From: Halioglobus japonicus | Lineage (GTDB): Bacteria > Pseudomonadota > Gammaproteobacteria > Pseudomonadales > Halieaceae | Assembly (NCBI GenBank): GCA_902705825.1 | Contig: CACSIL010000006.1 | Coordinates: forward strand, 1 to 64,000 | DNA: 64,000 bases | Direction: 5' to 3' | Shown: piece by piece, positions 18,569-26,526 of the stretch | Layout: each line of letters starts with the position of its first letter | Numbering within the stretch: position 1 is the stretch's first letter | Notes under the pieces: model-generated | Told to the model about the DNA's origin: nothing | Database searches by the model: none | Seen by the model: only the letters and a program-made list of their open reading frames with translations | Translations under genes and position numbers: made by a program

Positions 18569-18696
18569 CGCTTACTCACTACCTCGGGTCGGTGTTCGAA
18601 TACCGCATACCCAGCACCAAAGATAAGCCACTGTTGAAATAGACCGGCGCAGCCCTTTCGCCTGTTTTGCGGCGGTGGTTGCCTGCTGAACGGCAA

Positions 18697-18745
18697 AAAC
18701 TGTCCTTAAAGATCAATATTTGTTGACGACGGTGCGATAAATTTC
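18697..18745 (+). promoter_or_regulatory. Right arm of the 49-base inverted repeat: promoter for the TonB receptor operon
   Basis: On the plus strand the arm carries TGTCCTTAAAGATCAATA (18701-18718), then 17 bases, then GATAAATTTC (18736-18745). A 128-base spacer separates it from the left arm. The inner 26 bases of the arms differ at only one position. It faces the TonB-dependent receptor gene, whose start codon is 128 bases on. Conserved spacing to the AT-rich block suggests activator site plus promoter core. Confidence 0.65.
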
Positions 18746-18872
18746 TGTCTCACTATTGTCAGGTCATGCGTTGTATACAGCGCTCACTCTGTCCCCGAGG
18801 CAGATACACAGTAGTCGCACAACTGAGAGATTGAAAAGTACGATTTCCATAACAACACAAAGGAAACGGATT

Positions 18873-21278
18873 ATGAAAACAACAAAATCCCAGATACCAT
18901 TTTTTCAGACTACTGCCCTGGCTCTGGCTCTGGCACCTATCGTCTCAACTGCGCAACCGATGCTTGAAGAGGTGATGGTAACGGCGCAGAAACGCGTAGA
19001 GAGTCTCCAGGATGTGCCCATCTCCGTGTCGGCCATGAGCGGCGAAAAGGTGATGGACAACGGAATTACCAACCTGGAAGAACTTTCGCTCTATATCCCC
19101 AACGTCAATATCAATCAGGGACAGGCACAGCCCAACCTCTTTATCCGCGGCGTAGGCTCAGGTACCAACGCCGGTTTCGAACAATCGGTGGGGATGTACA
19201 TAGATGGCGTGTACTCGGGGCGCGGTGCGCTGGCGGCGGTACCGCTGACAATGGACCTGCAACGCGTAGAAGTTCTGAAGGGGCCGCAGGGCATCCTGTT
19301 CGGCAAGAACACAATCGGTGGCGCTATCAACATCACTACCAACAAGCCTACGTTTGACAATGAGGGGATGGTAGATGCGCTGTACTCCGATGACGCGAAT
19401 GAGCAAATCTACACCGTCGTGCTCAATGGAGAGATATCTGAAAAGGTTGCCGGACGACTCGCTGTGCGCTACGACGGCATGGATGGCTGGTGGGACAACC
19501 AGTACTTACAACAACAGGGCCCCAACAGTGACAACTGGTACGGCCGCGGGCAGCTCCTTTTTGATATCAACGACAACCTGGAAGTACTGGCAAAGTATGA
19601 GTACGGTGACTTTCAAAGCAACGACCTTCCCTCCGTTGTCTACCAATCGGATCAACCGTTAAACTTCCGGGGCGAAGATGTCTTTCCCGTTGTTGATGAT
19701 CAGGACAAAGCGGCCGCTGACCTCGCGGACAACAAGGATGTGCGCACCGATGTAGGTGCCATTACCGCCAATTGGGACATAGACTTCGCCACGTTAACAT
19801 CCATCTCAGCCTATTCCTCCTATGATCTCAAACGTCAGTTGAACGCCGACCGAAGTGCGACGGCTGCGATTCACAGAACCCAGCACGAGAAGTTTGATCA
19901 GTGGAGCCAGGAGCTACGCCTGGTCTCTCCCGGCGGTGAGACGCTGGACTGGGTAGCGGGCGTGTACTATGAACATTCCAATCTGGATATTTCCCGCACC
20001 AGCCCGGCAATCGATTTTGCACTGCAGGGCCCACTAGCCAGCGCTGCACTGATCACACTGCCGGAGGCCGGTATCATACCGACAGAATTCGATCAGGATA
20101 CAGACACTTACGCGGCCTTCGCCCAGTTAACATACAGCCTCACCGAGACGGTTAGAGTCACGGGCGGCCTGCGTTACAACTATGAGAAAAAAACACTCGA
20201 TAAAAGCGTCACCAGCCCGGTTGGCGCAAGGGGCACTTCACTGGGCGCACCGGATCTCATCGTCCGCGCAAACCCGGCGTCCGGTGCGATCATCAGTGAT
20301 TTGCGCAGTCACAACTGGCAGGGCCTTAGCCAGGATGCAGACAAATGGACCTGGTCGGCCAATACCCAGTGGGATGCAACCGAAAACGCTATGCTCTACG
20401 TTAGTGTGAGCACAGGTTTTAAAAGTGGCGGATACGATGAAGCCTATTCCAGCGAAGGTGATGTTGTCAGGTTGTCGGATGACATTCTTACCGGTGAACC
20501 CAACGGCCAAACCATCCCCGGTACAGACTCAAGTGTGCTCGAGTATGATCCGGAAACTGTGACCGCCTATGAGATCGGTGCAAAAATGACATTGCTCGAT
20601 GGCGCGGCGGAGTTGAATGCGGCGATCTTCCGCTCCGATTACGACGACCTGCAGACCAGTTCACTGGAAGGAGATGTGTTCGTGGTGGGCAATGCTGGCG
20701 AGGCCCGCATTCAGGGTGTGGAGTTAGACGGTCGCTGGGCACTCACCGAAAATCTAACGCTCAGTGGTGCGCTTGCCTATCTGGATGCACACTACGAAAA
20801 CTTCACCGGAGCGACCTGTACCATCCCGCAAGTCACGGACCCGGCAAACAACCCGGGTTGCCTGAACAGTGGCGGCGACAACATCGTGAACGCCAATGAT
20901 CCCGGCGGCCAGGACCTCGGCGGCGACGACCTTCTGTTCGCGCCAAAATGGAGCAGCAATCTCAGCCTTCAGTATGTCTACCCCTTAGCGAACGGTCTCC
21001 AGATCATGACCAGCGTCGACATGAACTACAGCGATGACTACTACTCCGCGTTGGATCTTGATCCAAACACACAACATGACAGCTATACCCGTTGGAATGC
21101 ACGCATTGCTCTGTCGGGTAATGACGATCAATGGAGTGTTGCACTGCTGGGCAAGAACCTCAGCGATGAGACCACACATATCTGGAAGAATGACGTGCCA
21201 GTCACAAACAGCAATTCCTATTTTGCCATACCGGAACGGCCGCGTTCAGTGGCGGTTCAGGTTCGCTATCGATTCTAG
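18873..21278 (+). CDS. TonB-dependent outer-membrane receptor, island 1
   Basis: An 801-residue receptor started at ATG 18873, which has AGGAA 7 bases before it and begins MKTTKSQ with a signal peptide ending at STAQP. The plug domain follows: EEVMVTAQKRVESLQDVPISVSAM, LYIPNVNINQG, LFIRGVGSGTNAGFEQSVGMY, VEVLKGPQGILFGKNTIGGAINI. The rest is the barrel, ending in the aromatic residue of VQVRYRF. It takes up a large or scarce ligand across the outer membrane using TonB energy. The family subtype (no TonB-siderophore signature) is common for carbohydrate, terpenoid or aromatic substrates. It leads a run of five same-direction genes. Confidence 0.93.
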   Translation: MKTTKSQIPFFQTTALALALAPIVSTAQPMLEEVMVTAQKRVESLQDVPISVSAMSGEKVMDNGITNLEELSLYIPNVNINQGQAQPNLFIRGVGSGTNAGFEQSVGMYIDGVYSGRGALAAVPLTMDLQRVEVLKGPQGILFGKNTIGGAINITTNKPTFDNEGMVDALYSDDANEQIYTVVLNGEISEKVAGRLAVRYDGMDGWWDNQYLQQQGPNSDNWYGRGQLLFDINDNLEVLAKYEYGDFQSNDLPSVVYQSDQPLNFRGEDVFPVVDDQDKAAADLADNKDVRTDVGAITANWDIDFATLTSISAYSSYDLKRQLNADRSATAAIHRTQHEKFDQWSQELRLVSPGGETLDWVAGVYYEHSNLDISRTSPAIDFALQGPLASAALITLPEAGIIPTEFDQDTDTYAAFAQLTYSLTETVRVTGGLRYNYEKKTLDKSVTSPVGARGTSLGAPDLIVRANPASGAIISDLRSHNWQGLSQDADKWTWSANTQWDATENAMLYVSVSTGFKSGGYDEAYSSEGDVVRLSDDILTGEPNGQTIPGTDSSVLEYDPETVTAYEIGAKMTLLDGAAELNAAIFRSDYDDLQTSSLEGDVFVVGNAGEARIQGVELDGRWALTENLTLSGALAYLDAHYENFTGATCTIPQVTDPANNPGCLNSGGDNIVNANDPGGQDLGGDDLLFAPKWSSNLSLQYVYPLANGLQIMTSVDMNYSDDYYSALDLDPNTQHDSYTRWNARIALSGNDDQWSVALLGKNLSDETTHIWKNDVPVTNSNSYFAIPERPRSVAVQVRYRF

Positions 21279-21358
21279 ATTTTTGCCTGTATCACTGGCC
21301 TTACACAATTAATTTTTGATGATTGAATATTACCCAGCACCATTTACAGGAGAGAACC

Positions 21359-21835
21359 ATGCACAGTGAATCCATGAGCATTATTCGTGATGCCAACCAG
21401 GAATGGTTGCGCATCCCATTACCGGGAGCAGAAGGCGTCAGTATCAAGGTACTCAAAGCGGACGAGGCGATGGACCGCGTTGTGGTAAAAATTCGTTTTG
21501 ACCCCGGTAGTCGTATGCCGAGACACGTTCACGACTGTCGCGCAGTTGCCTACACGATAAGTGGCAGCTGGGCTTATGATGAAGGCAGCTTCGTCACCGG
21601 TGAATGCGCGTGGGAGGAAGAGGGAAATGACCACACTCCCTGGAGCGACGAGGGTGCGGAACTATTCATCGTGTTCGATGGAAAGAACGGGCACTACCTT
21701 GATAACATCTTGCCCGATGGCACGATTATCAAACTCGGCATGCCGATACTCAAGGCATTTGAAGGTGTCACACAAGAGGAAGCCGATAGCATTGATATCG
21801 AACCACTGATCGAGATCATACCCGCGGCGGCCTGA
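21359..21835 (+). CDS. Cupin protein resembling ChrR/dihydroxyacetophenone dioxygenase type
   Basis: A 158-residue cytoplasmic protein begun at ATG 21359, 5 bases after GGAGAG. The cupin core shows SRMPRHVHDCRAVAYTISGSW, with the paired histidines of motif 1, then a late NDHTPW histidine. This arrangement is like the small cupins annotated as 2,4'-dihydroxyacetophenone dioxygenase family or anti-ECF ChrR cupins, which bind Fe or Zn. Gap to the receptor gene is 80 bases, so it is probably in the same operon. A C-C bond-cleaving dioxygenase or an isomerase is possible; the reaction is not determined. Confidence 0.8.
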   Translation: MHSESMSIIRDANQEWLRIPLPGAEGVSIKVLKADEAMDRVVVKIRFDPGSRMPRHVHDCRAVAYTISGSWAYDEGSFVTGECAWEEEGNDHTPWSDEGAELFIVFDGKNGHYLDNILPDGTIIKLGMPILKAFEGVTQEEADSIDIEPLIEIIPAAA

Positions 21836-21879
21836 CCAAGCCTCCCTTTACCTGACTGCAACTGTATCGAGGAGTACTT

Positions 21880-22728
21880 ATGTCAGCGCGGATTCAACCA
21901 ACCACAGTCTTTGTCACAGGCGGCATGAGTGGCATCGGCAAGGCTCTGGCAACCTCGTATATTCACCGCGGTGCGCACGTTGCGATCTTTGACCTGGCAG
22001 TCAATGATGCGGTGTTGGATGAGTTATCCAACGAAAGACTACATGCGGGACAGACGGTAGTCGCATATCAGGCGAGCGTCACCGATTTTGGTGCACTTGG
22101 GGAAGCTGTCACTAAGGCTGTTGCAACAATAGGCGCGCCACAACTTGCGCTCAATTGTGCGGGTATACAGCGGGCGCAGCCTTTCGATAGTTTGTCGGCC
22201 GAGCACTTTGAACAGGTGGTGCAGGTCAACTTGATCGGATCACGTAACTTTGCCGCAGCAGTGCTACCAACCATGGAGCCTGGTTCACGTTTGGCCCTGG
22301 TGTCTTCCATGGCGGGATTCGTCGCCAACTACTCCTATGCAGCCTACAGTGCCTCAAAGTTTGGCGTGATTGGCCTGGGCCGTGTGTTGCGGTTGGAGTA
22401 CAAGCCGCGAGGCATCGCTGTCTCACTGGTATGCCCTCCGGAGGTCGACACACCGATGGTGGTTGATGAGATGAAGAATATGCATCCAGCATCACGCCGG
22501 CTGAAGGAGTTTGGCGGCTCACTATCACTGCCAGCAGCCATCACGATGATTCTTGCCGGGCTAGATGCAGGTCGTGACGTGATCATTCCGGGTAGCAAAG
22601 CGAAGATGGCGTATTTTTGCAGCCGCTATCTACCGGACTTTGTTATGAACTTCATCGCAGACAGGATTGTGCTCTCTGTTCTTCGCAAAATGAAGCGCGA
22701 TAAGCCGACGCAGGTAGAATCGCAATGA
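21880..22728 (+). CDS. Short-chain dehydrogenase/reductase, island 1, first
   Basis: A 282-residue NAD(P)-dependent oxidoreductase with GGAG six bases before the ATG. It has the nucleotide motif TGGMSGIGKAL (about residues 11-21), NCAGIQ, the catalytic Ser in LVSSMAGF and the Tyr/Lys pair in YSASKFG. After the core, CPPEVDTPMVVDEMK and a hydrophobic C-terminal segment (PDFVMNFIADRIVLSVL) resemble 3-ketodihydrosphingosine-reductase-type SDRs, which sit on membranes. Its stop overlaps the next gene by 4 bases, giving translational coupling. It probably oxidises or reduces a hydrophobic alcohol or ketone of the island's substrate. Confidence 0.88.
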   Translation: MSARIQPTTVFVTGGMSGIGKALATSYIHRGAHVAIFDLAVNDAVLDELSNERLHAGQTVVAYQASVTDFGALGEAVTKAVATIGAPQLALNCAGIQRAQPFDSLSAEHFEQVVQVNLIGSRNFAAAVLPTMEPGSRLALVSSMAGFVANYSYAAYSASKFGVIGLGRVLRLEYKPRGIAVSLVCPPEVDTPMVVDEMKNMHPASRRLKEFGGSLSLPAAITMILAGLDAGRDVIIPGSKAKMAYFCSRYLPDFVMNFIADRIVLSVLRKMKRDKPTQVESQ

Positions 22729-23558
22729 AAAAACAACGCTGTGTTTACATTACCGGCGGCTCTAGCGGTATCGGCCATAGTCTGGCAAAGCAGTATGCAT
22801 ACGCTGGTGACAACGTTGTTCTAATCGCTCGCGATCAGGCGAAGCTGGATGCTGCCGTGCGTGACTGTAAAGCCTGCGCAAACAATGCGCTCCAGGGTAT
22901 TGCCGGTGTATCGATTGATGTATCTGACATAGACAACCTGCCGACACGCGTCACCGCTGTCATCGAGGAGCACGGTGAACCCGATATACTAATTTTGTGT
23001 GCGGGTATCGCCGGAAATAAAACCTTCCTGCAAATGAGTTCGAGTGAATTCGATACGCTGATAGCCGTCAACTTCACGGCGAGCCGTGAAATGGCGCGTT
23101 GCATTTTGCCCGCAATGCTGAAAAAGCGCCGCGGTAAAATTGTCTTTATGTCTTCCATGAGCGGCCTGATGGGCGTGTACGGGTATAGCGGCTACTGTGC
23201 CTCAAAGTACGCCATTACCGGGTTTGCACAGGCCTTGCAGCAGGAGTTATACGACACCGGTGTCAATGCAATTATTGTTTGCCCGACTGAAGTCGCAACT
23301 CCTATGATCGCCGCCGAAACGGACACAGTTCTGCCACAAACCCGGTTGCTGAAAGATCTGGCTGGCACGCTTCCACCCGATAGGGCGGCTGGGATCATCA
23401 TCAAAGGCATCGATAAAAACAGGGACATTGTACTCACCGGTTTCGTCCCCAGGTTGTTCGACTTCTCCCATCGGGTTTTCCCCGGATTATTTCGAACAAT
23501 CACCCGGTTAATCATTGGCTACGCCTCACGCAAACCTCAGGACATCAAACGTGTCTGA
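22725..23558 (+). CDS. Short-chain dehydrogenase/reductase, island 1, second
   Basis: A 277-residue NAD(P)-dependent oxidoreductase. Motifs: TGGSSGIGHSL (residues 10-20), LCAGIAGN, FMSSMSGLMG with the catalytic Ser, and YSGYCASKYA with Tyr and Lys. Like its neighbour it has a CPTEVATPMIAAE loop and a hydrophobic C-terminus (LFDFSHRVFPGLFRTITRL), so the two are of the same ketosphinganine-reductase-like subtype though well diverged. ATGA overlap with the gene before and an 8-base overlap with the gene after show a tightly coupled operon. Two such enzymes side by side suggest sequential or opposite redox steps. Confidence 0.88.
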   Translation: MKKQRCVYITGGSSGIGHSLAKQYAYAGDNVVLIARDQAKLDAAVRDCKACANNALQGIAGVSIDVSDIDNLPTRVTAVIEEHGEPDILILCAGIAGNKTFLQMSSSEFDTLIAVNFTASREMARCILPAMLKKRRGKIVFMSSMSGLMGVYGYSGYCASKYAITGFAQALQQELYDTGVNAIIVCPTEVATPMIAAETDTVLPQTRLLKDLAGTLPPDRAAGIIIKGIDKNRDIVLTGFVPRLFDFSHRVFPGLFRTITRLIIGYASRKPQDIKRV

Positions 23559-24942
23559 TAAACATATCGCCCAGGTCGCGCTCTGTGCGCTCAATGCCGA
23601 ACAACTGAGGCAGTGGTACGAAAGTGCATTTGGCCTGGTAAAAGCCGGGAAAATATTCACTACACCACCAATGAACACGGACAGGATTCAGGGCATAGCG
23701 CCCAATCCAACGGAAACCGTTTCCTGGCTTGTCGATCAGCAGGACTATTTCCAACTGGAGTTTTTCCAGTTCTATCGGCCAAAATCCCAACGCAAACCCA
23801 ACGACTGGCGCCCGTGTGATATCGGCTACAACATGGTGGGAATATATGTGGCTGACTTCGACAAGGCCGTGCACCGGATTGGCGCTGTATGCGACAGGCC
23901 TTTGCCTGCGATATCCGGTGCAGTCGGCGACCGGCGACTGTGCCTGCAGGACCCCGAGGGCAACTGGGTGGAGGTCATGGAGCGCGACCCCATCACACAA
24001 ATACCGGGAACCGATCCCGGTGTCGTTCGTCCAGAACTCCCCTCAGCCGTTCGCTTTATGCGCGCATCTGTTCCCGACCTCGATAAAACCCGCAACGCTT
24101 TCGTGAACGCGATGGGGCTCACTGTGGTTGACGATTTCCATTTACATAGCCCGGAACATGAGGCTCTCTGGGGGCTGGAGGGCGCGGTGGCAAAAACAGC
24201 GCTGTTGCGCAGCCGCAATTTTCTGGTGGAGTTGGTTGAATACCAGAGCCACCAGCCCAGAACAAGACCACACGGCTATCAAATATGCGACCAGGGTTTT
24301 ATGAATATCGCTCTAGGCTATCGCAAAACTGCCGAATTTGATCGCGCATTCCAACAGGCGACGAGCAATGGTATGAGGCCAAATGGCAAACCCGTCGATG
24401 TCGGTATTTTCCGTGTCATGTACGTTAACGACCCGCAGGGATTCAGCGTAGAAATGTTAAACGCAAGGCGATCGCTGTGGTCACTATCAGGATTTAACCC
24501 TGGCGGACCCTATGTCGAGAACGAGCTGGCGATCAACGCTTCCGCCAGCGAGGTATGGAGGAAACTCAGTGATCACTCAGCACTGGGAAACTGGGGGCTG
24601 TTTAAAGGAAAGGTACTCCAACCGGGAAACGAGTCCGAGAATGGCCTTGGCTGCATACGAGAACTATCAACCTTTGGCGTGCGCATCACCGAGGAGATAG
24701 TCCGGTGGACAGAAGGCAGTCACTACGCTTATAAACTGCGTACAGGCGCGCCTTTCAAATGGCATCAGGGTGATGTTTTTGTGCGTGAGGTCAACGGGGT
24801 GACAACCGTCCGCTGGGTCATTCGGTTTCAATCCCGTATTCCATTCACCGGTAAACTGTGCGCATTTTGCCTGCGAATCATTTTCAAACATACTTTAAGA
24901 AATTTCAAAACCGAGCTGGAAACCGGGCGATCACACGCCTAA
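23551..24942 (+). CDS. VOC-VOC-SRPBCC fusion protein
   Basis: A 463-residue protein started at GTG 23551, where AGGA lies 8 bases upstream; the frame reaches a TTG at 23515 inside the previous gene. It has three parts: a first glyoxalase/VOC domain to about residue 140 (QLRQWYESAFGLVKAGKIF, closing in DPEGNWVEVMERDP); a second at about 150-320 (RNAFVNAMGLTVVDD, FMNIALGYRKTAEF, closing in DPQGFSVEML); and a C-terminal START/SRPBCC (polyketide-cyclase-like) domain from about 330 (ASASEVWRKLSDHSALGNWG). VOC domains use a metal for dioxygenase, isomerase or epimerase chemistry, SRPBCC domains bind hydrophobic ligands. I know no characterised enzyme with this order. Confidence 0.82.
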   Translation: MSDKHIAQVALCALNAEQLRQWYESAFGLVKAGKIFTTPPMNTDRIQGIAPNPTETVSWLVDQQDYFQLEFFQFYRPKSQRKPNDWRPCDIGYNMVGIYVADFDKAVHRIGAVCDRPLPAISGAVGDRRLCLQDPEGNWVEVMERDPITQIPGTDPGVVRPELPSAVRFMRASVPDLDKTRNAFVNAMGLTVVDDFHLHSPEHEALWGLEGAVAKTALLRSRNFLVELVEYQSHQPRTRPHGYQICDQGFMNIALGYRKTAEFDRAFQQATSNGMRPNGKPVDVGIFRVMYVNDPQGFSVEMLNARRSLWSLSGFNPGGPYVENELAINASASEVWRKLSDHSALGNWGLFKGKVLQPGNESENGLGCIRELSTFGVRITEEIVRWTEGSHYAYKLRTGAPFKWHQGDVFVREVNGVTTVRWVIRFQSRIPFTGKLCAFCLRIIFKHTLRNFKTELETGRSHA

Positions 24943-25082
24943 GTCAGATGGGTATCGGCGCGAGATAGTCTATTCCGCGCGCTGATGATCGAGCAGATAA
25001 AGTATTCAATGCGCTTACGGTAAAAATCGCTTACGCTCTTAATTACGCAATAACCGATTCGACAACCCTACAACGACAACAG

Positions 25083-26102
25083 ATGGAGAAAGCAGTGCGC
25101 GCGATAAAATTGACCAACCCCGGTGGGCTCGACAACCTGAAATTGGCCGAGATTGAAGCGGTGGAGCCGCAATGCGGCGAGATCCGTATTCGCAATCATG
25201 CCAGCTCGCTCAATTTTCACGACTATGTCATCGCCCTTGGCCTGATAGCCACCGACGATGGCCGTATTCCGATGTCAGACGGCGCCGGTGTTGTAGAGGC
25301 CGTAGGCGCAGGGGTTACCGAGTTTCAGGTGGGCGATAAAGTGATGTCCTGTTTTTTCCCGCACTGGGCCGATGGCCGGGCCGACAGCCTGGCGAAAGTT
25401 GGCGGCGTTCCGGGCGATAATGTCGATGGTTTCGCCGCAGAGACGGTGACCATGTCCGCCTCGGCGTTTACCCACATGCCGGCTGACTATTCATTCGAGC
25501 AGGCTGCCACTCTCCCGTGTGCCGCACTGACCGCATGGCGCGCGCTGATGGTAGAGGCGAAGGTCAAGCCCGGCGATACCGTGCTGGTACAGGGCAGCGG
25601 TGGAGTATCGGTCTTTGCGCTGCAGTTCGCCAAGGCGGCGGGCTGCCATGTTATCGCCACCTCCTCCTCGGATGCCAAGCTGCAACGCCTGAAGGAACTG
25701 GGAGCGGACCAGCTCATCAATTATCGCGAGGTTGAAAACTGGGGTGACAAGGTACTGGAGATCACTGCCGGCGGCGGCGCGAATGTCATTGTCGAAGTGG
25801 GCGGTTCCGGCACGCTGCCACAATCTGTACGGGCGGTAGCTATGGGCGGCCATATCTCCATGATTGGCGTACTTACCGGGTTTCAGGGAGAGGTTCCAAC
25901 GGCTGAGCTATTCCAGAAAAATGCGGCGATCAGCGGCATCACGGTGGGCTCTCGTGCAAACCAGATCGACATGGTAAAAGCGATCAATACCAATGGAATA
26001 CAACCGGTGATAGACCGTAGTTTTGATCTGGAGAACCTCGCGGACGCATTTCGGTTGCAAGAGTCGCAACAGCACTTTGGCAAAATCTGCCTGAACTTCT
26101 AG
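25083..26102 (+). CDS. Medium-chain (zinc-type/quinone-reductase-like) NAD(P)-dependent alcohol dehydrogenase
   Basis: A 339-residue MDR-family enzyme. The N-terminal GroES-like part has IRNHASSLNFHDYVIALG and DGAGVVEAVGAGVTEFQVGDKV. The Rossmann part has VQGSGGVSVFALQFAKAAGCHVIATSSSDAKLQRLKELGAD. There is no four-Cys structural zinc loop, which is closer to the quinone oxidoreductase side of the family. It lies 140 bases after the VOC fusion in the same direction and may be the last island gene or be separately transcribed. The substrate is unknown. Confidence 0.88.
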   Translation: MEKAVRAIKLTNPGGLDNLKLAEIEAVEPQCGEIRIRNHASSLNFHDYVIALGLIATDDGRIPMSDGAGVVEAVGAGVTEFQVGDKVMSCFFPHWADGRADSLAKVGGVPGDNVDGFAAETVTMSASAFTHMPADYSFEQAATLPCAALTAWRALMVEAKVKPGDTVLVQGSGGVSVFALQFAKAAGCHVIATSSSDAKLQRLKELGADQLINYREVENWGDKVLEITAGGGANVIVEVGGSGTLPQSVRAVAMGGHISMIGVLTGFQGEVPTAELFQKNAAISGITVGSRANQIDMVKAINTNGIQPVIDRSFDLENLADAFRLQESQQHFGKICLNF

Positions 26103-26526
26103 CGCTGAGTGTGCCGTGGTCGCCTGCGGGCGGCGCACGGCATATACGTGCCCGGCTATGGATGTGATGGATTCGCAGAATCACCACTGGAATCTGAATG
26201 AACCCTTTAGAGAGAGTCCGGGTTCATCAAATTTTCGCAAAAACTCTGTTCTGAGCGGAAAATCTTGATTCTATCCAGAATGCAAATATTTATTAAATAC
26301 AGCAACTTAGGCCAATATAAACAGAGCCAGCAGCTCGCCTCCTCTTGACATTCAGACACCGGATGGTATTGTCTGCGCCCCGCTCAAAATGTGCATTAAT
26401 ACCGCTTTAGTTGGTAGCCGTCCGAGAAGCTCAGCCTTCCGGTGCAGCACTGCCCTGAGCGTTCGTTTATTGTCGGGCGATATACGCAGGTTTGTTTGAT
26501 ATCGCTCCACCAAATGAGTTGAAAGC
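26103..26526. other. Intergenic region before gltB
   Basis: This 424-base stretch begins with an imperfect hairpin (arms TGCCGTG at 26112-26118 and CACGGCA at 26136-26142) just after the dehydrogenase stop, possibly a weak terminator although no T-run follows. The rest presumably holds the gltB promoter; I see no recognisable operator or riboswitch. Confidence 0.4.

Larger units (their letters stand above)
18383..18872. other. Divergent regulatory region between DUF3604 copy 2 and the TonB receptor
   Basis: This 490-base stretch has no gene. Its middle, 18520-18745, is a long inverted repeat holding two AraC-linked elements and two promoter-like blocks, listed separately. Within the spacer at 18595-18614, TTCGAATACCGCATACCCAG resembles TTCGAATACAGAATGCCCGG at 15125-15144 near the sulfatase promoter (16 of 20 bases). 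The flanks show nothing further. Confidence 0.7.

Noticed and set aside
23515-23550. TTG start for the VOC fusion
   Set aside because: The GTG at 23551 has a ribosome binding site and gives a normal VOC start.
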